Notes: generated from the letters alone by a model not told the origin. A stretch of DNA of 64,000 nucleotides from Molossus alvarezi (GCA_037176705.1 CM073886.1:14220501-14284500), one strand, 5' to 3'. Positions 11,971 to 31,318 are shown, counted from the first letter of the stretch. Numbers and translations: made by a program.

Positions 11971-11980
11971 GAGAGAGAGA

Positions 11981-12236
11981 GCCCTGGCCAATTTGGCTCA
12001 GCGGTTGGAGCATCCGCCTGCGGTCCAGAGAGACCCGGGTTCGATTCCCGCTAAGGGCACGTACCTCGGTTGCAGTTTGTCCCCGGCCCTGGTTGGTCGT
12101 GCGGGTGGCGGCCACTCGATGTGTCTATTTCACATCGATGTTTCCCTCTCTCTTCCTCTCTCTCCCTCCCACTCTATCTGTACAAAAAATGGAGAAATGT
12201 CCTCGGGTGAGGATAAAATAAATAAATAAATAAAAA
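11981..12236 (+). repeat. Ves-type SINE, near consensus
   Basis: Full-length copy with clear A box (TTGGCTCAGCGGTTGGAGC) and B box (GGTTCGATTCC), ending CCTCGGGTGAGGATAAAA. GAGAGAGA repeats flank it. Confidence 0.88.
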
Positions 12237-12239
12237 GAG

Positions 12240-13870
12240 AGAGAGAGATGAATGTGTCCTAGTCACTGGCATTGAGGAGCTGTTGCTCTGGGGTAGGGTG
12301 AAATCTGCAAGGGGATAGCAACAACCCAGTCTGTGCACACATGTCGGAGACCTGCAGTGTGGGGGAAGGAGACAGCCACTGGGGCAGAGCCACCAGGAAA
12401 GGATTCTAGGAGGATTCTGGACATGGGAAGGGGATGAGGAAGAAAAAACAGCAAACTCTAGGAAGCAGAAACACGGGTATGTTTCTAGAATGGAATCTGT
12501 CTGGTCGAGAGGCCCAGCTGCTGAGGTTTGGGTGCAGGGGGTGTGGGTCATAAGAATAACATAATTATGATAAACAACGCTGCTGTCATTTATGGAGTAG
12601 GAAATCAAGCTGGAGAGGTGGGGTCTGCGGACTCAAGCAAGCAGAGCCTGCGGACACCGCTGACTGAAGTTATCTGGTCTGATGATTGTTTTGCAAAGTT
12701 CACACTAGTTGTTGGAGGCTAACTAGGAGCTGTCAGTATTGTGGGGGAGACAAGTGAGAAAAGATGCGTGGGAGGTAGAACTCCAGAACCTGGTGCTCCC
12801 CAGTGGGCCAGGGTGGCAGCAGGTGCAATTTGAGGGCATGGGAGGGCTGCAGGGAGAGGAGGCCAGGGTATCAGTGCAGGTGATTCCCACACAGCTGCCC
12901 TGGAGAATGGGCTGGGTCCGGAGCGTCCTGCCTCCACCTGCGTCCCTCCACCCTGTTTCCACCGTCTGTTCCTTCCCCCCACCATCCAGTTCTGTCCCTC
13001 TCCAGTGGACTCAGGAAGAGGCACCCTGGGCCTCGACTGCCCTCCCTGGACCCGTCACTTTCTTGAAGCCCATCAGATGGGGCCCCGACACCACCAGCCT
13101 CCGCACCCTCGGACACCAGGAGGCTTCACGTGTTGTCCCGGGCACTGGCACATTGGGCAGTGTGGCTCAGGGGCTGGAGTCCCGGCGCTGGGACCCGCCT
13201 GTGTCATCGGACCTGTCGGCCGCTGCGCCCCCGAAGGCGCCTCGGGGAACTGCAGCGGGGCAGGGCGAAGCATGGCGGGGCGGGGCGAGCGCGCCCCCTG
13301 CCGGTCAGTTCTACTCACAATCTCTGCTCCCACTCCACGGAGGTGACCTTGAGAACCAGAGGATCTGGAAGGAAGTCATCGTGCTGCGTCCCTACCGGGG
13401 CCTCGTATGGAAGTGGGGGCACGGTGGATCTTGTCTGGCTTGGCGACTCCCCTGGGCACACTCTCCCACTTGCCTGCCCTACCCTCAGGCATAGTCAGGG
13501 ACTTCACACCGGACCTGCCCTGGGCCACACCTCCACCAGGGTCTGGGCCCGCCCTGACACTTGTCACTAGCTGAAGGTGAGCAAAAGTCCCAAGCATTGT
13601 CAACTCGCTCATCCATTCTTCAAGCGTTTATTGAGTGCTTCTCTGAGCTGATGAACGGGGACCAGATTTCTTCTTTCTTCCACCCCTCCCTTCCCCAGGA
13701 CGCACCGGCCTGCTGAGCCCCACCTGTCAGCTGTTACTGGCTAATAATAGTAGAACACCTGGAGCCATCTGCCCCTGAACCCAGCCCTTGGCTCATAAGG
13801 CTGTGCCTGAGGGCCACTCTGGGAAGGAAAGTACATTGGAGTGGACGGGGCTGGGCTCTCAAACCTTTTG
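12240..13870. other. Gene-free, GC-rich spacer
   Basis: GC and CpG content rises between about 12.9 and 13.3 kb, producing long overlapping open frames on both strands, the largest 251 codons at 12739-13494. Their composition is low-complexity Pro/Gly/Ser/Arg and no domain is recognisable, so no gene is called. The CpG-rich core at 13190-13310 could be a distal regulatory element. That is a guess. Confidence 0.4.
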
Positions 13871-13876
13871 TTTCTT

Positions 13877-14091
13877 TTTTTTTAACATTTTTTTTTCTTT
13901 ATTAATTTAGAGAGAGAGGAAGGGAGAGGGATCGAGAGATAGAAACATTGATGAGAGAGAACATCGATTAGCCGCCTCCTGCATGCCCCCCACTGGGGAT
14001 TTGGCCCACAACCTGGGCATGTGTCCTGACCAGGAATCGAACTCTTGGTGCATGGGTCAATGCTCAATCACTGAGCCACACTGGCCGGGCA
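13877..14091 (-). repeat. Bat SINE, second subfamily, reversed
   Basis: Reverse-oriented copy bounded by CCTTTTGTTTCTT on both sides (13864-13876 and 14095-14107), a clear target-site duplication. Confidence 0.85.
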
Positions 14092-14121
14092 GAGCCTTTT
14101 GTTTCTTAAGGAGGAACTGGG

Positions 14122-14378
14122 GCCCTGGCCGGTTTGGCTCAGCGGTTAGAGCGTCGGCCTGCCGTCCTGAGAGACCCCGGGTTCGGTTTCCGCTAAGGGC
14201 GCGTGCCTCGGTTGCAGTTTGTCCCCGGCCCTGGTCGGTTGTGTGGGTGGCGGCCACTCGATGTGTTCCTTTCACATCGATGTTTCTCTCTCTCTCTCTG
14301 TTCCTCTCTCCCTCCCACTCTACCTGAACAAAAAATGAAAAAATGTCCTCGGGTGAGGATAAAAAAAAAAAAAAAAAA
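14122..14378 (+). repeat. Ves-type SINE, full length
   Basis: Near-consensus copy between two copies of AAGGAGGAACTGGGG, its target-site duplication. Confidence 0.9.
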
Positions 14379-15029
14379 AGGAGGAACTGGGGCTGCAGGC
14401 CAGAGGTTATGGTGTAACCCACGGGAGGAGAGGAGTGGGAGATAATTTATTATTCCATATGAGATACCCATCCCTCACCAGGCCCCTGGCAGACAGACCC
14501 TGACCATGGCTATCCACTGGGCTCCCACATGAGGGGACCTCAGAATCTGTGCATTTGTGTCACTCCCATGGCTCTCCTGTCTTCAACAAGGAGATAGGCT
14601 GGGTTCCACCGACAGAGGAAGGTTAAGTGATCTATCTGAGGTTGCAGTGAGCTGAGGCCACCAGGGCCCAGCAAGTGAGTTGGCAGCCCCTGTACAGGTG
14701 GGTGACCTCACACCAGAGCTGGGGTTCCTGGCTGGGGATTGGGGGAGGGTAGAATCCCATCACTGAGGAATGAGCCTAACAGGCAAGCCACACAGGAGCC
14801 TCATCATCTACCTCCCTCCCCAGCCACTCCTACCTCAACACCTTTGTCCTCACACCTGTGAGCCCAGTTCCTCCTTCTTCCCCATGTGGGGTGCTCCCAG
14901 CTATGCATTCAGAACTGGGGATATAACCACAGGATGGGTTTGAGAACCCACTAGACCCACTGTGAAATGGATCTGAGCTAAAACTCCATTGATCACCCAT
15001 CCTCCATCTCCTAGATGGTATGTTTATTT

Positions 15030-15172
15030 CTTAATTATTGATATGAGAGATTTGTTGTTCCATTTATTTATACATTCTTGGTTGATTCTTGTATATGCCC
15101 TGACTGGGGATCAAACCTGAAACCTTGGCGTACTGAAACGATGCTCTAACCAACTGGGCTACCAGGCCAGGA
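15030..15172 (-). repeat. Bat SINE, third subfamily, reversed
   Basis: Reverse complement carries TAGCCCAGTTGGTTAGAGCAT and a GTTTGATCCCCAGTCAGGGC block, like the copies at 35309 and 40668. The pyrimidine tail is reduced. Confidence 0.7.
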
Positions 15173-15179
15173 CTGGATG

Positions 15180-16200
15180 GTATCAGTTTAGATCCAGTGT
15201 CCACAGTCCCAGAAATGTCTGATTATTTCCTTTTCCCCACACAGGCTCTCTGGTAAAAGACTGTAGGTCCCTTTAGGAAAGGCTAGAAGAAAGGTTACTT
15301 GTAAAGATTAAAGATGAAAGACTAGTGGGCAGCATACCAGGGTTCTTCCTTAAGGGGTCCGGCCTCCCCTTCATTCAAGTTCTGGGTCTGTGAACTGACG
15401 CAAGTCTGGGAATTGATTAAGGGATCATAACTGTCTTTATGATTCAAGTTAGCCTTTTGTTCACTTGACCTAGAACTCTTCTGCTTAGGGGCTAAGATAA
15501 CTAAGAATTCAGTAAGCTTCCCATCTATTTCACTTCTAGGGACATCATGATCAAGCAGCCAATGCCATAGGTCAGTAAGTCACACTCTGCTGCTTTGACT
15601 TTGCTATAAGACTAACCACACCCACCTTGACTTTGGCCATTAAGTACCTCCACTTGGACCTTGACATCTCAGGATCCAATGCCCCTATCTACTGCATTTA
15701 GTTTCCCAATTCCACGGCAGCAGTTCTCATTAAGTTCTGGCCTACACAGAAGAGTGATCACAGAGCTCTTTGGGATATTCACAATGGTGTTGAAACGTGT
15801 GTCATCCGGACATTCCCAGGATAGGTCTTAAATGTCAAATCCCTTGTAACATTCCAATCTCCCTAAGCCTTTGTATCCCTTTCTCTAGAGTGGACTAAGG
15901 CAGGTCCGGTATTTCAATTCCATTTAGTGTGGGCCTTTTGGTCCATGTCAACCAACTAAACAAACTGTTAGAACACTTTCTAACCTCACATTAAATCTCG
16001 AGTCTCTTAGTGAGCCACTAGCAATAAATTCAGCCTGATAGAACTTTGTGTTCTTTCTACCACTATCCCACCCCTTAATGTTTATTCCCACACTTTCCCC
16101 AGATTTCTGTCAATATAAATTGCAAAAATAACATAGTTCTTTTGGAGTGTAGCACACCTCCTCATAGGTCACATTTTGCAACTCCCCCTACAAGGCCTGG
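15180..16200. other. Unexplained AT-richer block, perhaps an old retroelement
   Basis: About 1 kb with composition unlike the GC-rich flanks, no open frame and no SINE. Wording of the sequence near 15360-15620 recalls interior parts of old ERVL-class elements, but this is only an impression. No gene is visible. Confidence 0.3.
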
Positions 16201-16499
16201 GGCATGCCAAGTTTGCTGCCATCTCAGCACCTGTCACATGCTGTGCCACTGCCTGGGAAGCTCTTCTCCTTGCTTCTCTCACCTGTCACTGCTGAATTGA
16301 GATGACCCCTCCTCAGCATCCTCTCCCTGACCACTGGAGGCACCCCCTCCACATATCCTAACATTATTATTCTTATTCTGTTGTAATTGCTTAGGGTCCT
16401 TCTCATCATCTGACATGAATTTACTGTCTCAAGTATACCATAAAACCCCGAGGGCCCTGTCTGTCTTGCACATGGCTGCATCCCCAGCACCGAGGCTAG

Positions 16500-16555
16500 A
16501 ACCTGGCAGAAAGCAGATGCTCAGTAAATATTTGTGGAACAAATGAAACAACTGT
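16500..16555 (+). repeat. MIR/L2-type relic
   Basis: The string AGATGCTCAGTAAATATTTGTGGAAC is typical of ancient mammalian-wide repeats. Confidence 0.45.
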
Positions 16556-16623
16556 TCAAAGCCTGACCCTTGTATCCTGGCATCTGTGATGCTAATAAAC
16601 AGAGCAGGCCTGGGTTTCATTTG

Positions 16624-16629
16624 TTTATT
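16624..16629 (-). terminator. MSRB1: MSRB1 poly(A) signal
   Basis: AATAAA on the minus strand, about 310 nt past the SECIS element and about 800 nt past the MSRB1 stop. It gives a 3' UTR of plausible length. Confidence 0.6.
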
Positions 16630-16939
16630 CATCTCCTCCTAATCATTCCAGAGAGGATTCAAGATGGGAAAGAGGGCTTCAGAATCACCCACCCTCCCAG
16701 ATGGCAGGAGCTTCAGGGCAGTAAAGCGTGGTCAGAGTGCCCTGGGAAGGTGTGGACTATAGGCTGTGAGCTCCAGGGCCCCTAACCTTGTGCAAACAGG
16801 GTACTGGAGCAATAGATGCTTTCCTAAGACTGAGTGAGGCAAGCAGTAGTTACATTGTGAAACAGCATCCAGGATTTCTCCTCTCATAAATGAGAGCCCA
16901 AAGGTCTGTCCCCTCTGCCCAATCCCACCACAAGTCACA

Positions 16940-16995
16940 GATCTGTCAACACTCTGGCTGCCTAGAAGGGTTTAACCAGAGTGAATCATGCAGTG
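16940..16995 (-). promoter_or_regulatory. MSRB1: SECIS element of MSRB1
   Basis: On the minus strand the 3' UTR shows the SECIS plan: an ATGA quartet side (16989-16986), a helix in which CACTCTGG pairs perfectly with CCAGAGTG, an apical AAA, and the opposing TTGAC strand (GA of the non-Watson-Crick core at about 16947-16946). SECIS elements recruit SBP2 and the Sec-specific elongation factor so that UGA is read as selenocysteine. Its place about 430 nt beyond the stop of a gene with an in-frame UGA supports the call. The C-rich stretch after AAA may add a small extra stem. Confidence 0.85.
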
Positions 16996-17426
16996 ACTGA
17001 GGCTGGAGCAGACAGCTGGGGCTGCCTCCATTTGTACTGTCTCCTTGCATAGCTTGAGGGAGATGGGCACCAGCTTTAGTGAAGGCCAGAGTCAGTCTCG
17101 GAATTGGGCCCCTAAGGAGTGAGTCCAGACAGGCAGGAAGGAGGGAGTGGACTGAGAAGAAGTAAAGGTAGCCCACCTCCCTGAGGCCAAGACGAGTTGA
17201 CAGCTGGGCCCTCCAGTCCCATCCTGGCAGCGGGATATGGGCCATAAGTGGCAAACCAGTACTTTTCCCAAGGAGAACCAGTGCAGAGCCAAGGCCTCGG
17301 GAGCCTTCCTGATGTTTCAGCCACCCTCCTTCCCTGTCTGAATGTCTGGGGTACCAATTCCAAGTGAGGGTGGCCAGAGTATGGCCACCATGCAGTACCC
17401 ATCTGGGGTGGCTGAGGGATGCCCGC

Positions 17427-20400
17427 CTATTTCCCCTGGGAGGCAGAATTTTCTTTGCCTGAAAGAAAGGAAGGAGGGGAGAAAAAAACAATCCTTATGA
17501 TTCAGACACTATCCACTCCAGCCTGCAAGCCAGGGGAGCTAAGAGGACCCAGACACCCAGTTTAGGGGAGTCTGTGTGTCCCATCACAACCTAGAGCCTC
17601 TTCTTCCTGCATACGGGCAGAAAATAAAGAACTACAAAAGGACAAATGCATCATCGTACCTTATCATGCACCAGCTCCTACGGACACCCTGGCCTAACCC
17701 CCATGACGGTAGCAAGCAGATGCTGTCAGCAGCCCCATTATACAGAGAATAAAACAGACTAGAGACTGGCCATAGTCTTGCGGGTGGCAAGTGAGGTGCT
17801 GGGATTTGAGCTACAAAGCTTTGGGAGAAATCCAAGGGTGGCTGGGTGTGCAAACAGAAGTGCGGTGATTTGTGAGCATTTGTGTGAGCAGGAGAGCAAA
17901 GGTCAGAGAGGAGGCTGAGCTCAGATAAAATGCAGAAAAATGACGCCCTGGCTGGTTCGGCTCAGTGGTTAGAGCGTTGGCCTGCAGACCAATGAGTCAC
18001 AGGTTCAATTCTGGTCAAGGGCATGTAGCTCGTTGTGGTTCGTCCCCAACCCTGGTGGGGTCATGCAGGAGGTAGCCAGTCGATGTGGCTCTATCATATC
18101 GATGTTTCTCTCTGTCTCTGTCTCTCTCCCTCCCTCCCACTCTATCTGATAAGTAGAAAAATATCCTCGGGTGAGGAATAAAAAAATAAAAAAATAAAAA
18201 ATGCAGGAAAATGAAATACAGCTCCCCAAAACAAACTACAAATAAGAATACTGCCAATAGGATGCATATTTGAGCTATTACTACATGCCAGGCCCCAGGT
18301 GCACAGCCTTGGCCTGCTTCCGACTCCCGTCAGGGAGAAGAGCCAGATCTCTGGAGAAAATCCTTTGCCACATCCACCCTCAGATGCCCCTTTTGGGGGA
18401 CACATGTGATCAACCAGGCACAGGAGGTAGGATATCTGTTCCTCCATCCCTATCTTACAGCTATCTTTTGGGGTGACCCTGGGAAGTCCTGGGCATCGTG
18501 CTTTGGTGCGCTCATGCTTTGTCACTGTAAGTGGATGAGAACAATGTGCCCCCTGACACAGGCCTATGCTCAGCTGCCTGATAACAAGCTCACCTTTAGG
18601 GACAAACTTCAGCGAGCTGCTGAATATTCAGAAGCGTGACTGCCCCTTCTTGGGGCCATCGTTCAGGAACTCATGGCCCAACCCGTTACCACACTTGCCA
18701 CAGGAGACCTGGGAAGAGCATAAAAGAGCCACATGAGCTTCTGGACACAAAACAACCACAGCAATGGCCCCTCCTGCCACCAGCAGATGATGTCCTCCCC
18801 ATGCCCATTTCCCAAGGTAACTGCTGGCAGGAGAGGTTGACCTGGAGCCTGTGCAGGAAAATTGTCCTATTTCCCACCAGGACCCTAAGCTCCCCCATAG
18901 TTTGGGGTGACAACTTCCCTCGCTGAGGCCGGAGGCCTGGGATAGACAGACTATAAGCCCTTACAGCTGTGTGGAGAGCAGAAGAAAGGAAAGGGTGGCC
19001 AACACCCTCCCCCCCTTCCCAATCCCTGCTGCTACCACCCACCTTTAAGGCTTCAGGCTGATTATGCTCTGGATGCTTGGTCACACTGTCAGCATGGATC
19101 GTCTCAGTGAAGGCCGGCCATGGGGATGAGTGTGCATACTTTGAGCGGCTGGAGAAGAGCTCGTAGCCACACTTGGCGCACACATAGATACCTGGAGGTG
19201 GAAGAAGAGGCAGAAGCAGAGATGCTGCCTCCAGCCTCTTTGGAGTGAGCTCCCAAATCCTCAGACCCAGTAGAATACAGCACTCTCCCCAGTCGCAGAA
19301 CAAGATGCACACCTTCCCCACCTGGATATCGGATTTGTGGAGGAGACATACAGCTGAGCTCACATTTAGTGGTTCTTACCATGTATCAGAGACCAGGAGA
19401 GTCACTTTTCACACTTAACTCATTGACTCTTCTAAACAGCCATGTGATGAAGACCTATCCATTGCACAGATGAGGAAGCTGAAGCTCAGTGATGCAAACC
19501 ACTCAGCTAGAGAGTGTGCAACGAGGAAGAAGCCCAGGGAGTCTGATGAGGACACAACATTCTCACCCTTCACAGGCCCCACACAGTGGGGGCTCTGACA
19601 TGGCCAGCACCACTCCCTAGCCCCCGTCCTTTCCCAAGTGGCTGTCATGTTGCTCATCAAGCCTTGATCTAGACTCCCAGTCATAGCTACTGGCCTGCTC
19701 TCCCTGTCTGAAGAGAATGGTCCCAGAGAAAATGCCTCGGGGCCAAACAGGCAGCCAGGAAGAACGGGTTTTATCCTCAAAAGGTCACTTTCATGGGGGA
19801 GAGGGGGGAGGAGAGAGAAGGTTGTGAAACTGACTTGCAGAATAAGAAGCAGGTACCCCTTGCCCTGGCCGGTTTGGCTCAGCGGTTGGAGCATTGGCCT
19901 GCAGACCAAAGAGTCCTGGGTTCGGTTCCCACTAGGGGCACGTACCAAAAAGAAGAAGAAGAAAAAAAGCAGGTACCCCTTACCCACTGCCTGGCCTGGG
20001 GACAGCCTCCCTTGGAGTCCGTGAACTACTCAGCCTTTACCAGTAAGGAAGGAAGCAAAGAGGAACCAGGAGCTGCTGCAGGAGTAGTTACCAGCTTGGC
20101 AGAGCAGCCTAAGGGTCCCACAGCCAGAGGGTCTCAAGAGGAGCTTTGCCCAGAAGGTCCTATATCACACCTGATATCCACAGATGCTCAGTGTCAGAAA
20201 CTAGCCCCCTGGAGAGCTGATACCAAACAGATCCCACCCCAAGTAAGTAGCTGCCCTAGTCTTGCCTCTGGTATGTTTTTACCAAATTAGTCCATTACCA
20301 AGCAGCTCAGCCCAGAAAGGGACTCACCAGGTCTTCTCAAAGCCTGGGGCCAGGGCTGAGGGCTGGTCATGCCACAAATCACCCTCAACCCCACTCCTCC

Positions 20401-21116
20401 CATCTTCCCACCCCTCACCCCCACCACCCCTCACCCCACCTCCAGGCTGTCCGGTCAAACTTCATTACACTGGCCACTGGTGGCCTAGCTGCACTCCTGA
20501 TTACCCAACCCCAGGGTCCAGGGCAAGTGGGAGAGGCACCTAAGCCAGCACATTCGGATCGGAACAGGACGTTCTGTGCTTGCCGGCTTACTTCGCGGGT
20601 CCCAGGAACCCGGGCGGGGAAAGGGCAGGGGTAACATCAGAGAGAGGGAGTAGCCTCGAGGAGGGGCAGCCCTGTCACAAGAGCTGCCCTTGGACAAGAC
20701 CCTCTTCCAACCGCGTCCCTCTGATGTCCAGATCCTGATCCGGGTCTCCTACCACCCCGTGTACTCAGACCCACAGATTCCCCCCGGAAACGACCATGTT
20801 CACACTTAAAGGCTTTCCCCCCTCAAGGGGAGTGAACTCCTTTGGTGCCCTCCTTCCCTCTGGTACCCTGACTCTCCGAGCCCCCCAGACTCCTCCCTCC
20901 TCCTTCGTGATCCCGTTTAACTATGTGCGCTCCTCCCCGCGCGGTCACACTCGCCCCTTCATTCCCAGGGCTCCAGGGCTCCACCACCACCTGAGAGCAG
21001 CGATGCCCCATCTGATGTGCGCCCCCGCCCCAATGCTCTACCAGGAGGTCACAGGTTGTACCCGGATCAAAGTGGTTCTGGAAAACTTCGCCCCCGAAGA
21101 AGCTGCAGAACGACAT
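17427..21116 (-). CDS. MSRB1: Methionine-R-sulfoxide reductase B1 (selenoprotein R/X)
   Basis: Four coding exons on the minus strand: 21062-21116, 19043-19191, 18594-18708 and 17427-17458. They give 116 residues, the same as human. The enzyme reduces methionine-R-sulfoxide in cytosol and nucleus, including on actin. The start reads [16 protein letters not shown]. Two CxxC pairs (CAKC in exon 2, CGKC in exon 3) bind the structural zinc. The catalytic residue is Sec95, coded by UGA at 18630-18628 within GQSRF-U-IFSSS. Exon 4 adds only [10 protein letters not shown] and TAG. All junctions follow GT/AG rules. The SECIS lies in the 3' UTR. Read without recoding, the frame would end at residue 94, so automated annotation may truncate it. 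Confidence 0.95.
17945..18200 (+). repeat. Ves-type SINE in MSRB1 intron 3 region
   Basis: Full-length copy; TGCAGAAAAATGA before and ATGCAGGAAAATGA after look like an aged target duplication. It lies just past the stretch that begins at exon 4, between exons 4 and 3 of MSRB1. Confidence 0.8.
19862..19966 (+). repeat. Head-only tRNA-like SINE
   Basis: Only the tRNA-related head is present: A box TTGGCTCAGCGGTTGGAGC, B box GGTTCGGTTCC, ending at GGGGCACGTACC, followed by an AAG-rich tail. Exact 15-bp duplications (AAGCAGGTACCCCTT, 19847-19861 and 19967-19981) show it inserted in this short form. It lies in MSRB1 intron 1. Confidence 0.85.
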
Positions 21117-21119
21117 GGC

Positions 21120-21480
21120 GCCGAACAGACCGCTGCACGATGGTTGCTTTCGGCTGACTGAAGCCACCGATCCACCACCTCCCGGCCTGGGCCAAGCCCC
21201 ACGCCCCGAGGCCTCGCCCCCTCCAGGAGGCCAATCACGTCCAGGGACGCCGGGACACCCCCGCGGGGCCCGCCTCCAGAGAACCCGCCCCTTCCCGCGT
21301 ACCAATCGGGACGAAGGTTTTGGCTTCCTCCTCCAATAGGCCCCGCTCTTCCGGAGGACCTGCCTTTTCAAGGCCTCCCAACAGGCCCCGCCCATCGACA
21401 ACTCCTAAGGACCGCTCCTGCGCTTCGGCCCCGAGGCGCAGCGCCAGGGGGCGCCGCTGAGCTGCGCTCTCCCTGCCCCG
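21120..21480. promoter_or_regulatory. MSRB1: MSRB1 CpG-island promoter
   Basis: GC-rich, CpG-rich DNA immediately upstream of the MSRB1 start. It contains three CCAAT motifs on the plus strand (about 21228, 21302, 21332), as in TATA-less, NF-Y-type housekeeping promoters. Confidence 0.55.
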
Positions 21481-21561
21481 GCACAGAGTCCGGTGCCACG
21501 GGCCGTCCCCGGTCTTTCCGTGCCCTCAATTCAGACACCGCGGGAAGAGTTGCTTCCAGCC

Positions 21562-21567
21562 TTTATT
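21562..21567 (-). terminator. RPL3L: RPL3L poly(A) signal
   Basis: AATAAA on the minus strand 62 nt after the RPL3L stop, about 450 bp before the MSRB1 start codon. Confidence 0.75.
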
Positions 21568-21628
21568 AGACAAAGGAAACAGGCGGGGGTCTCGCGCGCT
21601 TCTTTCATACTCCCTCCATCCGAGCCAC

Positions 21629-29220
<7,592 letters not shown>

Positions 29221-29950
29221 GGCCGCTGGTCCCTGCAGGTCAGGAAAGAAAGGGGCCTCCCTGCCAGGTGCTGGAGGTCGAGTGGCAGGGCCAGGACAAG
29301 CAGCAGCCAGATCCCAGATTTAGACCCTGGCAGGGGAGCTTGGTCATCTCCCGTGGCGGGCATGGGCTCTGGTGCCAGAAGCAGGCTCGGCTTGGGGCGG
29401 AGCAATGGGGGGACATCAAATGGGCAGCCTGGGGTGGGGACACTTGAAGCCAGGGCTTGCACTTCTTTCCTCAAGGGCCCTGGGAATGGGTCACACTCAC
29501 TCTGTTTTCTTTCTTATAAGACTCACACCCAGGACAGAAACAACTTGGCCTGGTGGGAGGCAAAAAAACCCCAGCTGGGGGGCTTTTCTCATGCAGCTGT
29601 CAGAGATAAGGGTCTGAGTTTTCTGTCATTGAGGCAGAGGGGATTCCAGTCCTAAGTGCTGTGAGCCTGAGCTGGAGCAAGATGGGAGGATCACCAGGGC
29701 CCTGATTCAATATCAGGATCCCTTTGACTTTAATAGCTGTGATCTAAGAACATTTAGATACTTTTATGAACTGAAGTTTTGAATGAAAAGGAGATTGGAA
29801 TCTCTTATTTTTAATGTAAAGATTCTGTGGTTATAAAGATCTGTAGCTGTAGGGCCAGATTTTTATAGGCCTAAGATGTCTCTGAGGGTCTGTGGATCTG
29901 TGGATTTTGCAATACTCAATGCTAATATTCTGTACTACTAAAATGTCATG
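29221..29950. other. RPL3L 5' flank
   Basis: Upstream DNA of RPL3L. A 5' UTR exon must start here or just above 29220, but no TATA box or CpG island is obvious. Overlapping open frames show no domains. Confidence 0.4.
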
Positions 29951-29954
29951 ATTT

Positions 29955-30184
29955 TTTGTTTTGTTTGTTTGTTTGTTTGTTTAGCGAGAGTGGAAGGGAG
30001 GGAGGTAGAGAGAGAGAGAAAAACTTTGATGTTGAAAGAGACACATCGACTGGTTGCCTCCTGCATAGCCCTGGTGGGGGCTCCAGAAACCTGCAACCCA
30101 GGCATGTGTCCTTGACCGGAATTGAACCCTCGACCTTTCAGTCCGAGGGCTGATGCTCTAACTGCTGAGCAAAACCGCCAGGGC
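29955..30184 (-). repeat. Ves-like SINE, reversed, diverged
   Basis: Reverse copy with a TTGTTTGTTTGTTTG tail complement and CTCTAACTGCTGAGC head complement. Diverged from consensus. Confidence 0.75.
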
Positions 30185-30189
30185 TGATT

Positions 30190-31130
30190 TTGTTGTTTTT
30201 GAATTACAAAGCTACTTTGGGCTGAGCCCCACAGAAATAAAATCACTGGGAAGGGGTAACCCCTTCCACTGAGGGAGGGAAGCACAGAAGAGACCACTGC
30301 AGGCTTGGGGCAGAGGGATGCCATTGGTGCTAGACTGCTACAGGACATTTGAAGGTGGTAGTACTGGCTCCAGGCACACAGGCCAGTGGCAGGAGGGTTA
30401 GACACAGAGCCACAAAACCAGTAGTTTCCTCCCTCTCATTTGCCTTTTCTGCTTCAGCTGCATGATCTCTGAGTCCCTCTGCTCCCAGCAGCAGAAAGCC
30501 ATCACCTCAGCACTATCAGGGCATCATGATGATGTCAGCAGCTCAGTCCTGCCTCCATTGGGACCGCTTATTCAGTCTGACAGTGTGTTTCCAAGAATTC
30601 ATGAAGGATTGACATTTCTGTGATTCTATCTTTCAGATTCTGTGTGTCCACAGAGTTGATGGCTCCCTGTCTCTGGGCCCAGCCTTTGGGCAGGAAGTGA
30701 CCAGCCCCCTTCTTAGTGCTGGTCAGGGGCCAGGCCAGGTGTGGAGATCATGGAGGACAGCTAGCAGGGCCCTGGTCAGTGGAGATGCCTCAGGGGAACA
30801 ACAGTGCTCAGGGCCAGGATGAAACCATCAGAACAGGACCTGTGTACCCTATGCCCAGGAGCAAGTCCTGCCTCCTGCTATGCCCTAGGCAGGCCCCCCA
30901 AATCCACTGGCAAGCACAGTGGAGCCCAGAGAGGGCTGTAGGGAATGAGCAATCCAAGACGGCATCCTGGAAGAGTAGTTTGTTATTTGTTTGCTCTACC
31001 ACCCTGAGTTCTCCAGAAGAGTCCATGTTCATCTTGTTCCTCCCTACACGTGGCATGGGCCTTAACAGTTTACTTATTCCTGTGTCAGTATCCTCTTATT
31101 GATTTATTTTTATTTTTAATTATATATTTT
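30190..31130. other. Gene-free spacer between RPL3L and NDUFB10
   Basis: Nothing recognisable beyond ordinary unique sequence. Open frames such as 30716-31102 lack domains. Confidence 0.4.
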
Positions 31131-31139
31131 TTATTTTAT

Positions 31140-31318
31140 TTTGTTTGTTAATTCTCACCCAAGGTTTCCATGGATTTTTAGATAGAGTGGAAGGGGGTGT
31201 GGACATGGATTGGTTGCATCCCACACGCCCCCAAGGACCCCACCCCAGATCAACCTGCAACTCACGTAAGACATGACCTTGACAAGGGCCGCTGCTCTAA
31301 CCACTGCGCACCCGGCTA
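31140..31318 (-). repeat. Degenerate SINE, reversed
   Basis: Shows reversed SINE landmarks (GGATTTTTAGATAGAGTGG, GCTGCTCTAACCACTG) but is heavily eroded and partly deleted. Confidence 0.55.

Noticed and set aside
12739..13494. 251-codon open frame
   Set aside because: Lies in GC-rich DNA with overlapping frames on both strands, has low-complexity composition, no domain and no splice or promoter support.
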